Assembly (NCBI GenBank): GCA_016844545.1
Contig: JAENJC010000088.1
Location: 1 to 15,309 of the forward strand
Reading direction: 5' to 3'
DNA: 15,309 bases
Source of the DNA: Deltaproteobacteria bacterium
GTDB lineage: Bacteria; Desulfobacterota; JAENJC01
Shown: one piece after another, positions 6,870 through 13,493 of the stretch
How the letters are laid out: every line of letters starts with the position of its first letter
Position numbering within the stretch: position 1 is the stretch's first letter
Notes under the pieces: generated by a model
Databases searched by the model: none
What the model was told of the DNA's origin: nothing
What the model saw: only the letters and a program-made list of their open reading frames with translations
Made by a program: the position numbers and the translations under genes

Positions 6870-7058
6870 TTACAGTAAAAAACCATAGTTTTAGAGATGT
6901 ATTTTTTAACCTGTCGCTGCACATGAACAAGTTCCACAGATCGCTTTTTCAGCTAAGCGGTGGTTTGTGGTTTGCAAACAATTAGTTGGCTTGTTGGTGA
7001 GATGCAGTGGCACTCGTCAGTGAGCTTATCGATTAGCCAATCAGAGACAGGGTGCAGT
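6870..7058. other. Intergenic region between cyclase-like gene and yjdM
   Basis: I find no ORF with credible coding signs in this 189-bp stretch. The ORF that opens at 6960 is the yjdM frame read upstream of its true start. No strong promoter is apparent. Confidence 0.5.
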
Positions 7059-7400
7059 ATGAACAGTTTGCCAATATGTCCAAAATGCAGTTCGGAATAC
7101 ACTTACGAAGACGGAACTATGTATGTTTGTCCGGAATGTGCACATGAATGGGCTATAGATTCGGTCGTTGAGAGTACTGATCACAAACGTGTCGTGCGTG
7201 ATGCCTATGGGAATGTACTTCAGGACGGTGACAATGTCACAGTTATCAAAGATCTGAAGATAAAGGGCTCTTCCTCGGTAGTTAAAGTTGGAACCAAAGT
7301 AAAAAGCATCCGTCTCGTCGAAGGAGACCATGATATTGACTGCAAGATTGATGGTATTGGTGCAATGCAGTTGAAATCGGAATTTGTAAAGAAGGCATAG
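7059..7400 (+). CDS. yjdM: Zinc-ribbon YjdM/PhnA family protein
   Basis: The ORF extends upstream to 6960, but the start is set at ATG 7059 because the resulting 113 residues match the family length and begin with the expected MNSLPICPKCSSEYTY. The N-terminal zinc ribbon has Cys7, Cys10, Cys24 and Cys27; the C-terminal part (RDAYGNVLQDGDNVTVIKDLKIKGSSS-like, in pieces) is the small SH3-like PhnA domain with the pattern D-NGN-L-DGDxVTxIKDLKVKG. Homologues are annotated as 'alkylphosphonate utilisation' proteins because of their position near the phn locus of E. coli, but no such role has been established for the protein itself, and no phn genes are visible here. It probably stands alone. Confidence 0.93.
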   Translation: MNSLPICPKCSSEYTYEDGTMYVCPECAHEWAIDSVVESTDHKRVVRDAYGNVLQDGDNVTVIKDLKIKGSSSVVKVGTKVKSIRLVEGDHDIDCKIDGIGAMQLKSEFVKKA

Positions 7401-7491
7401 AGGAATTAGCATGTGCCAATGATTTTTCAAGACTTGACCTTATTGGCGTGCGTTCAACTATGTGCCCTACCCTGACATTGGGGTTCGAGGA

Positions 7492-7503
7492 GGGCTAAAG
7501 CCC
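7492..7503. repeat. Short GGGCT/AGCCC inverted repeat
   Basis: GGGCT (7492-7496) and AGCCC (7499-7503) are perfect arms around AA, with G and C runs on both sides. It lies between yjdM and the convergent spermidine-synthase-like gene. It could be a weak terminator, but it lacks a T-run; it also resembles widespread 'GGGCTAAAGCCC' intergenic repeats. Confidence 0.35.
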
Positions 7504-7532
7504 CCACTCAACCGCCGGATTCTCTATAGGCT

Positions 7533-8210
7533 TCACTTCCTAACTCTCGCCAGATAAACCACGTGCCGCAAACCCCCTCTCCCCGGCCTCTGCCGGTCAA
7601 CGGAGAATCCTGCGGCAGTCAATCGCTTCTCGAACGCCGCATCGGAGTTCTCCCCCCATACCGCGAAAACGCCGCCCTGAGAGAGGGCGGAAACCGTCAC
7701 CTTCAGAGCCTGACTCCCGTAAAACGGGTCGTTCTTCGCGTCCGTTGACGAGTGAGGGCCTTCATATAGATCTATAACAATAGCGTCGAACCTTTCAGCA
7801 CCTGCCTTAGCTGCCTTTGCGATCACTGAAGAGACATCGTCTATCACGACCGTAACCCTCAGGTCGTCCACCGCACACCCGGTGAGCCCTGCAAGGGGGC
7901 CGCGGCACCACTTAACCACAATCGGGTTGATCTCGGCCACAACTACCTCGGCAGTGGGTGGAAGTGAGTCAAGCGCTGCCCGCAGAGTGAGCCCCATTCC
8001 CAGGCCACCGATTAGCACCCGCGGTCTCTTACGTCCTACCACGCCTAGGCAGGGGCTTTCTCCGAGCGCGATCTCGGAACGGTTCGCGCTGCTGTTCATG
8101 AGCACACGTCCATTTATAACTATCAAAAAGTCTTGCTCTCCCCGTCGGCGAAGCTCGAGCACTCCGTCTGCTGTATTTACTCTGTCTAAGGTCTCCCACG
8201 GCTGCGCCAT
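7533..8210 (-). CDS. Spermidine-synthase-like SAM-binding-fold protein
   Basis: This 225-residue protein is shorter than a true spermidine synthase (about 280-300). It has the Rossmann core: RVLIGGLGMG nucleotide loop (64-73), acidic residue Glu93 at the end of strand 2 (VVVAEINP) and FDAIVIDLYEGP (141-152), which sits where aminopropyltransferases have their catalytic Asp. The N-terminal beta strands (residues 1-60) resemble the spermidine synthase tetramerisation part. Substrate is unknown; it may be a methyltransferase or aminopropyltransferase paralogue. GGGTGATC 4 nt before the ATG resembles the ribosome-binding site. Its GC content is higher than its neighbours, which may mean separate origin. 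It is convergent with yjdM and stands alone. Confidence 0.82.
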   Translation of the reverse strand: MAQPWETLDRVNTADGVLELRRRGEQDFLIVINGRVLMNSSANRSEIALGESPCLGVVGRKRPRVLIGGLGMGLTLRAALDSLPPTAEVVVAEINPIVVKWCRGPLAGLTGCAVDDLRVTVVIDDVSSVIAKAAKAGAERFDAIVIDLYEGPHSSTDAKNDPFYGSQALKVTVSALSQGGVFAVWGENSDAAFEKRLTAAGFSVDRQRPGRGGLRHVVYLARVRK

Positions 8211-8421
8211 CTTTGATCACCCTTTCTTAATCATCTGATCCTAAATCCGGTAATTGGACGCTGATTAACGCTGATAAGTACAGATAAATCTGACATCAAT
8301 ACCTAAAGAACAGCTCACCAAAAAGATGACTCAGCATTTGCCTCTAACTATTTGAATATCGGATTTAATCCGCGGAAATCTGCGTCCAAATGCTTTATTA
8401 GTATTAAGCATCTGACATGCT
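8211..8421. repeat. Intergenic region with imperfect interrupted palindrome
   Basis: The 211-bp gap holds inverted arms TTGGACGCTGATTAACGC (8254-8271) and a segment at about 8365-8389 ending CTGCGTCCAA; the outer 8 bp match perfectly and the arms diverge inward. It is of the widespread 'ACGCAGATTTACGCTGATTAACG' dispersed type. No ORF is credible. Function unknown. Confidence 0.55.
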
Positions 8422-9588
8422 TTACACATAATGTCCTGCTACAAAACCGGATGCCCAGGCCCAGTGCAGGTTGTACCCTCCGAGCTGACCTGTCACATCA
8501 ACTACCTCGCCTGTGAAGTAGAGTCCAGGAACCTTTTTTGCCTCCATCGTCTTTGATGACAGTTCGTTTGTGTCAACCCCACCCAGGGTGACCTCTGCTG
8601 TATTGTACCCTTCGGTTCCGGCAGGGATTATGGTCCAGTTATGGATCTGCCGTGCGATAACCCCAAGCTCTTTGTCCGAATATTGATTGGCCGGTTTGGA
8701 TTTGATATAAAGGTCGCACCATATATGGGCAAGGCGTTTCGGCAGAAACTCTGAAAGGAGGTTTCGCATCTCCATCCTGCCTTGCCGCCTTGTCAGGAAA
8801 AACTCATATGCATCCATGCCGGGCAACAGATTGATAACAATCTCTTCCCCCGCATTCCAGTAAGAGGATATCTGTAGCACGGCAGGGCCACTCAATCCTC
8901 GATGGGTAAATAGGATATCCCCGCGGAACTCCTTGCCCTTGCAGCTCACTGAGGCATTAATGGATACGCCGCTTAGCTCCATGACTATCTTCAGGTCTTG
9001 AGGGTTCAGGGTAAAAGGGACAAGGGCCGGTTTCAATGAATTAACTTTTAGACCGAACTCCCTGGCTATCCTGTATCCAATTTCTGTAGCCCCCACCTTA
9101 GGATAAGAGAGTCCCCCAGTGGCAACGACAAGGGATTCGGATTGAAATGTCCCGAGATTAGTTGACAGGGAAAAGAGGCTGTCCCTCTTTACATCCTCAA
9201 TCCGGCAGCTCAGGCATATCTCTACAGCTGCCTTGCTGCACTCCTCCTGAAGCATCTCTATGATCTCTCCTGAGCCTTCCGCACAGAATAGCTGCCCTGC
9301 CTCTTTTTCATAATATTTTATGCCATGCCTCTCAAGCATGGCAATAAAATTATCCGGTGTGAAGCGCGAGAAGGCAGATTTGCAGAAGTGAGGGTTACGG
9401 GATATGTAATTCTCCGGTCGAATATCTCTATTCGTAAAATTGCAGCGCCCTCCGCCGGAGATGAGGACCTTCTTCCCGATCCTTTCAGTATGGTCAATGA
9501 CCAGGACAGAGCGGCCGCGCCCTCCTGCCTCTATGGCACACATAAGGCCCGATGCGCCGGCGCCGATGATGATAACGTCTTTTTTCAT
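8422..9588 (-). CDS. NAD(P)/FAD-dependent oxidoreductase, BaiN/HI0933 (YhiN) family
   Basis: The start is ATG 9588, giving 388 residues; a TTG at 9621 would add 11 residues before the usual MKKDVIIIGAGASGLM start. The dinucleotide-binding loop GAGASG is at 9-14, with KKVLISGGGRCNFTN at 39-53 and a second FAD-contacting block VDVTGQLGGYNLHWAWASG near the C-terminus. These are signatures of the HI0933-like flavoprotein family, which includes the bile-acid reductase BaiN. The substrate of the family is mostly unknown, so only a reductase activity can be proposed. It is divergent from the CcsA gene with about 110 nt between starts. No other pathway gene is adjacent. Confidence 0.95.
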   Translation of the reverse strand: MKKDVIIIGAGASGLMCAIEAGGRGRSVLVIDHTERIGKKVLISGGGRCNFTNRDIRPENYISRNPHFCKSAFSRFTPDNFIAMLERHGIKYYEKEAGQLFCAEGSGEIIEMLQEECSKAAVEICLSCRIEDVKRDSLFSLSTNLGTFQSESLVVATGGLSYPKVGATEIGYRIAREFGLKVNSLKPALVPFTLNPQDLKIVMELSGVSINASVSCKGKEFRGDILFTHRGLSGPAVLQISSYWNAGEEIVINLLPGMDAYEFFLTRRQGRMEMRNLLSEFLPKRLAHIWCDLYIKSKPANQYSDKELGVIARQIHNWTIIPAGTEGYNTAEVTLGGVDTNELSSKTMEAKKVPGLYFTGEVVDVTGQLGGYNLHWAWASGFVAGHYV

Positions 9589-9700
9589 TATTATTTGTAA
9601 TAAGGGTTTAATCTGAACCAAGTATACATCAACCTGCCAGTATCATTCAATAGTCGACAACCTCTTGCTGCAAGCCACAATAAATGCTATCCTGCGACAC

Positions 9701-10453
9701 ATGATTAACATACTGGGCATAGCATCCCTTGTACTCTATTTATCTGGAATGCTTTTTGTCCCATTCAGAAAAGTAAAAACCTACAAGGTTATCACAGCCG
9801 CTGGGTTGCTCTTACATACAACCGCGCTTGTCATGCGAACCATCGCGGTGGGGCACGCCCCTATGGCCAACAGGTATGAGACCCTCATGTTCTTCAGTTG
9901 GGCCATAATCCTTACAAATCTTGTTGTGGTCTTCAGGTACAACATCGCAAAGACATCCCTGATAACAACGCCGATAGGGGTCATTCTGCTGTTCTGGGCC
10001 ATGCGGGCCAGCGATGCCATCACGCCCTTGTACCCTGCCCTGAAGACAATATGGTTTGAGATCCATGTGACTTCCTCATTTGCCGGGTATGCCCTTTTCA
10101 CCCTGGCAATGGCTGCGGCAATCCAATTCTTAAGGGCGAGGGAGGCTGACGAGGCTGCTACATTTTCGGATATTAACAACAAGGCAGTATTGTGGGGGTT
10201 CCTCCTTTTTTCGTTATCAATGTACAGCGGGGCCATATGGGGATACCTCGCATGGGGCGCCTACTGGATGTGGGAGCCAAAGATGCTCTGGTCTTTCATC
10301 CTCTGGTTTTATTATGCCGGGATACTTCACGGTAGGTATGTAAAGAGCTGGCGGGGAAGGACTGTGGCATATCTGACTATAGTAGGCTTCAGCATCGTCT
10401 TTTTCACATACCTTGGAGTTTCAATACTTATGCAGTCGTCGCATAAACTTTAG
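9701..10453 (+). CDS. ccsA: CcsA/ResC-type cytochrome c assembly membrane protein
   Basis: The start is set at ATG 9701 (250 residues); the ORF can begin at TTG 9665, and neither has a strong ribosome-binding site. It is an integral membrane protein with about seven to eight helices. Family marks are GHAPMANRYE (51-60), Glu120-Ile-His122 followed by VTSSFAGYALF, the tryptophan-rich WWD region WGAYWMWEPK (185-194), and LHGRYVKSWRGR (209-220) with His210. His122 and His210 are the probable haem ligands. CcsA with CcsB/ResB carries and attaches haem to cytochrome c outside the membrane. In this copy the WWD motif ends in Glu192 and Met195 instead of the usual Asp and Glu, and no ccsB lies in the window, so it may be a specialised paralogue. 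Confidence 0.9.
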   Translation: MINILGIASLVLYLSGMLFVPFRKVKTYKVITAAGLLLHTTALVMRTIAVGHAPMANRYETLMFFSWAIILTNLVVVFRYNIAKTSLITTPIGVILLFWAMRASDAITPLYPALKTIWFEIHVTSSFAGYALFTLAMAAAIQFLRAREADEAATFSDINNKAVLWGFLLFSLSMYSGAIWGYLAWGAYWMWEPKMLWSFILWFYYAGILHGRYVKSWRGRTVAYLTIVGFSIVFFTYLGVSILMQSSHKL

Positions 10454-10474
10454 AACTGAACTTAGCAAATTCCC

Positions 10475-10503
10475 TTGACAAATATTTCTTGATACGATAA
10501 ACA
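10475..10503 (+). promoter_or_regulatory. Probable promoter of the outer membrane protein gene
   Basis: A consensus TTGACA -35 box (10475-10480) is followed at 17 bp by TAAACA (10498-10503), a weak -10. It lies 22 nt after the ccsA stop and about 40-60 nt before the next ATG. Confidence 0.45.
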
Positions 10504-10543
10504 AAATACTTCAAAATTTAAAAACTTTAAAGGGGAGAAAAAA

Positions 10544-11068
10544 ATGAAGAAAGTTGTTTTTGCAGCACTTGTTGTGGCAATGGGAATGGGAATTGGAAGC
10601 GGAAACGCTTTCGCCGAGGGCAACAAACTTGGATATGGTTCTAAATCACTCGGGATCACAGTACATGATGAAATAATGATAAAGTATAAGCTTGGCCTTG
10701 ATAAGGATCTGGCTCTCCTCCTTGGGTTTGGACTAAGAAATTCTAATGAAAATACTCCGGCTGGAAGTAAGGGCACCGAGTTGCAACTTGAGGCGGGGAT
10801 CCGCAAGTACCTTAAGATTGCCGATCTTGCTCCTTTCGCTGAAGGAGGCTTACAGGTCATCTCTAATAGCGGCGGTACCACTGATCGGACCGGTTTTCAA
10901 ATTTTTGCTGGCGCTGGTGCAGAGTATTTCCTTAACAAACAGTTCAGTATAGAGGGTTCTGCAGGTGTTGGATTATCTTTAGACTCTTATAAGACGGCAG
11001 GCACGACAACTTCATCAACCACATTGTCAACCCAGAGATTAGGTATGGGCTTGAACTTCTACTTCTAA
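10544..11068 (+). CDS. Small outer-membrane beta-barrel protein
   Basis: This 174-residue protein has a signal peptide (1-24, MKKVVFAALVVAMGM...AFA) and then alternating polar/hydrophobic strands rich in Gly and aromatic residues (EYFLNKQFSIEGSAGVGLSLD). It ends in LGMGLNFYF, the C-terminal aromatic expected of a BAM-assembled barrel. Size and pattern resemble 8-strand OmpA/OmpX- or OmpW-like porins. The GGGGAGAAAAAA run before ATG 10544 gives a clear ribosome-binding site. Its ligand or role cannot be told from sequence. A strong terminator follows 13 nt after the stop. Confidence 0.85.
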   Translation: MKKVVFAALVVAMGMGIGSGNAFAEGNKLGYGSKSLGITVHDEIMIKYKLGLDKDLALLLGFGLRNSNENTPAGSKGTELQLEAGIRKYLKIADLAPFAEGGLQVISNSGGTTDRTGFQIFAGAGAEYFLNKQFSIEGSAGVGLSLDSYKTAGTTTSSTTLSTQRLGMGLNFYF

Positions 11069-11665
11069 TTTACCTCTATAAAAACCTCCCCGATTTATAA
11101 ATCGGGGAGGTTTTTTATGTCTGCTCACAATCAGGCTGCTCTTAGTTTTTAGATAGGGGCAACTTCTTGGAAAATATCTGCATGGTTTTCCCATCTTTAT
11201 TACCTCCTGGTCAAGGATCTTATCAAGTGCATACACCTTGAAGAGGTACCTGTGGGTCCCACTTGGAGGACATGGCCACCCATAACCGATCCTTCTGAAA
11301 TCTGTCATTCCCTGCATACCCCCATTTGCAATGGTCTCCTTTGCAGGTACATTCTCAGGAAGTTTATTGAGTTCTGGAGGGAGATTGTAGACCAGCCAGT
11401 GTACCCACGTCCCGGCAGGCGCATCCGGGTCATCGACAACAATAGCTATACTCTTTGTCCCTTCCGGGACAGTAGACCATGAGAGAGGCGGTGAGATGTC
11501 CGCGCCGTCGCATGTAAATTGCTTCGGTATCATTCCACCTTCAGTAAAGGCTGCACTTCCTACGTTTATCTTCATCTCCCTACCTCCTTTCGTTTCTGCA
11601 CAAACAACTAATGGACAACTTAGAATTAGAACAGCAATTACACAAACGACTGTCTTCTGATACAT
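11039..11665 (-). CDS. PEBP/YbhB-YbcL family protein, likely frameshifted at the C-terminus
   Basis: Residues after the signal peptide match the phosphatidylethanolamine-binding (YbhB/YbcL) family: IPKQFTCDGADISPPLSW, DDPDAPAGTWVHWLVYNLP and GYGWPCPPSGTHRYLFKVYALD. The start is ATG 11665 with GGAGG 5 nt upstream and a signal peptide ending VVCA. A second ATG at 11575 (MKINVGSAAF, the usual start of cytosolic members) also has a near-perfect AAGGAGG 7 nt upstream. After YALDKILD, the family's usual final helix is absent. The frame reads through the terminator at 11081-11114 and ends antisense to the outer membrane gene. A one-base shift near 11190 gives an ORF that stops at 11142 before the terminator. 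I take it as a broken or mis-assembled gene. The family often binds ligands; the substrate is unknown. Confidence 0.8.
   Translation of the reverse strand: MYQKTVVCVIAVLILSCPLVVCAETKGGREMKINVGSAAFTEGGMIPKQFTCDGADISPPLSWSTVPEGTKSIAIVVDDPDAPAGTWVHWLVYNLPPELNKLPENVPAKETIANGGMQGMTDFRRIGYGWPCPPSGTHRYLFKVYALDKILDQEVIKMGKPCRYFPRSCPYLKTKSSLIVSRHKKPPRFINRGGFYRGKLEVEVQAHT
11081..11116. terminator. Bidirectional rho-independent terminator
   Basis: The 17-base arm AAAACCTCCCCGATTTA (11081-11097) is followed directly by its exact reverse complement (11098-11114) and ends in a T-run (11111-11116). On the other strand a run of five T follows the stem. It lies between convergent genes and could stop both. 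The convergent PEBP reading frame runs through it, which supports a frameshift in that gene. Confidence 0.9.
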
Positions 11666-11725
11666 TTTTACCTCCAAGATATACATTCAACGACGCATTA
11701 CCACTTTCATGATAACACCCCTCTC

Positions 11726-11750
11726 TTCCCCTCTTAATTTAAGAGGGGAA
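11726..11750. repeat. 25-nt palindrome
   Basis: TTCCCCTCTTAA (11726-11737) and TTAAGAGGGGAA (11739-11750) are perfect 12-bp arms around a single T. It lies between the PEBP gene and a small minus-strand ORF. A terminator role for the small ORF on the minus strand is possible, though there is no T-run; similar CCCCTCTTAA palindromes are dispersed in many genomes. Confidence 0.5.
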
Positions 11751-11773
11751 GCCGGAAGGCAGGGGAGTTATAG

Positions 11774-11951
11774 TTATCTCCACCTTTGAAGCCTTGGAAT
11801 AAACGTCTTCGCCATCTCCCTGGCCTTGTCCTCAGTCATTCTCATCATCGGGGCCATCCCCGCTATCTTATCAATCATCTGCTCCATCGAAATATGCGGT
11901 TCGGCAAACCTGCCACCCTTAGGATGACCCTTTTGGTTGAGCTGTAGTCAT
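11774..11951 (-). pseudogene. Small unrecognised protein, apparently frameshifted
   Basis: ATG 11951 has GAGGAGGTG 3 nt upstream (11955-11963), one of the strongest ribosome-binding sites in the window, but its frame stops after 10 codons (MTTAQPKGSS). One extra base in the CCAAAAGGG run breaks it. Removing it gives a continuous 58-residue reading: MTTAQPKGHPKGG, then RFAEPHISMEQMIDKIAG, then MAPMMRMTEDKAREMAKTFI and PRLQRWR. The region 11951-11774 is 178 nt, that is 59 codons plus one base. The remainder is a Met-rich amphipathic helix that looks genuinely protein-like. I do not recognise it. It could be an indel error in assembly, a pseudogene, or programmed frameshifting. Confidence 0.5.
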
Positions 11952-12051
11952 ATTCACCTCCTCAAAAAAATGCTGGGGCGGGCTGTGCCCACCATTTATC
12001 TGCGATGAAATCTTACCCCAGACATTGAAACTGCGCAAGCTAATGACTTTC

Positions 12052-12065
12052 GTTCCACGTGGAAC
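12052..12065. promoter_or_regulatory. Candidate parS site 1 (ParB-binding dyad)
   Basis: GTTCCACGTGGAAC is a perfect 14-bp palindrome and equals the parS core known from Pseudomonas (TGTTCCACGTGGAACA) and close to the Bacillus consensus TGTTTCACGTGAAACA. It lies between genes. Confidence 0.7.
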
Positions 12066-12278
12066 AGAGAATAAATATCGGTTGACTTTGCATGGCATGA
12101 AAAGTATCTTGATTGCAACAAAGTTGACGGACATAACAGTTTGAGCATAGGCAGCGTATGCGACACAACTTCACCTATCCACCTAAATTTGGAGTAGTAT
12201 CCATCATGATGTCGGATATGAACTGGTTATCCGTCATTTGCGGGCAAAAAAACCTTGAAAAGCCAAAGGAGAATAGAG
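12066..12278. other. Intergenic region upstream of VOC gene, with weak promoter candidate
   Basis: TTGACT (12082-12087), a 17-bp spacer and TATCTT (12105-12110) form a possible but distant promoter for the VOC gene. Antisense ORFs in this stretch look spurious. Nothing else is apparent. Confidence 0.3.
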
Positions 12279-12656
12279 ATGAAACCCGTATACTTTGACT
12301 TCACTGTAGAAAATCTTGGCGCAGCTAAACAATTCTTTGAGAGCGTTTTCGATTGGCACTTCGAGAAATTTCCCATGCCATACGAATATTATCGCATTCA
12401 GGCTGGCAAACCTAATGAACCAGGAATAGATGGTGGCATCGGAGCGATAGCAGACACCAATACCAGCGGTGGCAAGCCTTTGACACAAGTGACTATCCAA
12501 GTCCCCAATCTCGATGAGTTCATAGCGCGAGTTAAAGCAAGCGGTTGCAGTGTAATTGAGAAGATAGCGATTCCCGAAATCGGCTGGTATGCGACTTGTG
12601 CCGAGCCAGGTGGGCTAAAATTCGGCATGATTCAGGTTGACCCCAATACTCGGTAA
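12279..12656 (+). CDS. VOC superfamily (glyoxalase-fold) protein
   Basis: The start is set at ATG 12279 because AAAGGAGAA lies just upstream and MKPVYFDFTVENLGAAKQFF is the standard N-terminus; the ORF is open to 12255. The 125-residue product has one VOC module: FYE-like FFESVFDWHFEKFPMPYEYYRI and a second half ending ATCAEPGGLKFGMIQVD, typical of single-domain glyoxalase/bleomycin-resistance-like proteins. Known members are metal enzymes acting on small molecules, or binding proteins. The usual metal ligands (His, Glu) are not clearly placed: His14-equivalent is Phe6/Phe8, so it may lack metal. Its substrate is unknown. It lies between the two candidate parS sites. Confidence 0.88.
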   Translation: MKPVYFDFTVENLGAAKQFFESVFDWHFEKFPMPYEYYRIQAGKPNEPGIDGGIGAIADTNTSGGKPLTQVTIQVPNLDEFIARVKASGCSVIEKIAIPEIGWYATCAEPGGLKFGMIQVDPNTR

Positions 12657-12916
12657 TCAAGCTTATGACAATATTTTATCACAGAACCCGCCAATCCACT
12701 GCATCCCGACCCTCTACCCACAGGGCATAAACCCTGAAGGCAAGGAGAGCAAACCCTGCGTTAACCCTGCGGGGCAGCAACGCCGCTTACCCTGAGAACG
12801 TTGGTTGTTCATTGCGGATCGCTTGTAATAAGCAGAACCAGCCTGGTTTATATAGAAAACCCTTTTAAAAACATAATTGATTGACAAAAGGTATATTCAA
12901 GGTATAATTTTTATAT
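12657..12916. other. Intergenic region with small repeats upstream of brnT
   Basis: The 260-bp gap contains a hairpin CAGGG/CCCTG (12721-12725, 12732-12736) and a direct repeat AACCCTGCG at 12752 and 12763. Arms GCGTT (12758-12762) and AACGC (12779-12783) also suggest structure. No ORF is convincing. The brnT promoter occupies its right end. Confidence 0.4.
12881..12908 (+). promoter_or_regulatory. Consensus sigma70 promoter of brnTA
   Basis: TTGACA (12881-12886), a 16-bp spacer and TATAAT (12903-12908) are both perfect consensus boxes. The predicted start (about 12914-12916) lies at or next to the brnT ATG (12917), so the brnT message should be leaderless or nearly so. BrnA antitoxins are known to repress their own operon; no clear operator palindrome could be identified. 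Confidence 0.85.
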
Positions 12917-13180
12917 ATGGAATTCGAGTTCGATGCCAATAAGAGCGATACCAATAAGATAAAGCATGGAATTAACTTCTATGAAGCTCAGGCAATGTGG
13001 GATGATCCTGATCTGATTGAAATTCCCTTAAAAACCAGCGATGAACCAAGATTTCTTGTAATCGGCAAGATTTCAGGAAGGCATTGGTCAGTGATTATAA
13101 CTTATAGGAGCAATAAAATAAGGATTATCTCTGTGCGACATGCCAGGAAGGAGGAGGTTGCTATATATGAAGGCGAGTGA
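12917..13180 (+). CDS. brnT: BrnT toxin (RelE-like ribonuclease) of a type II TA pair
   Basis: This 87-residue protein has the exact BrnT form: MEFEFDANKSDTNKIKHGINFYEAQAMWDD, in pieces from residue 1, and ends RIISVRHARKEEVAIYE. BrnT is a RelE-fold ribonuclease that halts growth by cutting RNA and is neutralised by BrnA. The start is well defined by the family, and no ribosome-binding site precedes it, fitting the leaderless prediction from the promoter at 12881-12908. The 3' end overlaps brnA by 14 nt. The toxin is complete and shows no visible loss of the family motifs, so the pair is likely functional. It lies between the two candidate parS sites. Confidence 0.95.
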   Translation: MEFEFDANKSDTNKIKHGINFYEAQAMWDDPDLIEIPLKTSDEPRFLVIGKISGRHWSVIITYRSNKIRIISVRHARKEEVAIYEGE

Positions 13181-13391
13181 ATTAGACAAGAGATTTGATG
13201 AAGGTGAGGATATTTCCAAATACCTTGATTTATCCAAGGCCAGAAGACCTGAACAGGAACAGAAGAGGGTAAACGTAGATTTCCCTTTATGGATGGTCCA
13301 CTTGCTGGACAAAGAATCAAAACGCTTAGGTGTGCCTCGTCAATCTATTATCAAGGTCTGGGTCGCGGAACGTCTTGAAAAGGCAGTTTAA
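13167..13391 (+). CDS. brnA: BrnA antitoxin (ribbon-helix-helix)
   Basis: The start is placed at ATG 13167 rather than 13140: AGGAAGGAGGAGG lies just upstream, and MKASELDKRFDEGEDISKYLDLSKA matches BrnA N-termini. The 74-residue protein has an N-terminal toxin-wrapping part (about 1-35) and a C-terminal ribbon-helix-helix DNA-binding part (about 40-74, KRVNVDFPLWMVHLLDKESKRLGVPRQSIIKVWVAERL in pieces). BrnA binds BrnT and represses the operon. It overlaps brnT by 14 nt, the usual arrangement with the toxin first and the antitoxin second. Confidence 0.94.
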   Translation: MKASELDKRFDEGEDISKYLDLSKARRPEQEQKRVNVDFPLWMVHLLDKESKRLGVPRQSIIKVWVAERLEKAV

Positions 13392-13416
13392 GAATTTTAA
13401 GAACAAACTCTCACAA

Positions 13417-13440
13417 CACCTGTTCCACGTGGAACAGGTG
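13417..13440. promoter_or_regulatory. Candidate parS site 2, perfect extended dyad
   Basis: A perfect 24-bp palindrome, with arms CACCTGTTCCAC and GTGGAACAGGTG, contains TGTTCCACGTGGAACA (13421-13436), which is an exact match to the 16-bp parS of Pseudomonas. It lies 25 nt after brnA. No T-run follows, so it is not a normal terminator. Confidence 0.8.
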
Positions 13441-13493
13441 CCTCAAACCCTCTTTTAGCTTGACTCTATAGCCCCAGGATGTATTATTAGCCG

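Noticed and set aside
6870..7060. Possible integron attC site upstream of yjdM
   Set aside because: GTTGGCT and TTTTTAAC fragments do not fit the paired attC core motifs or the required inverted repeat, and no integrase is present.
11919..12134. 71-codon minus-strand ORF
   Set aside because: Only its last ten codons carry a ribosome-binding site; upstream codons look non-coding. I treat those ten codons as the start of the frameshifted small ORF at 11774-11951.
13417..13440. Reading the 24-bp palindrome after brnA as a terminator
   Set aside because: No T-run follows it, and its core is an exact parS match also present at 12052-12065.
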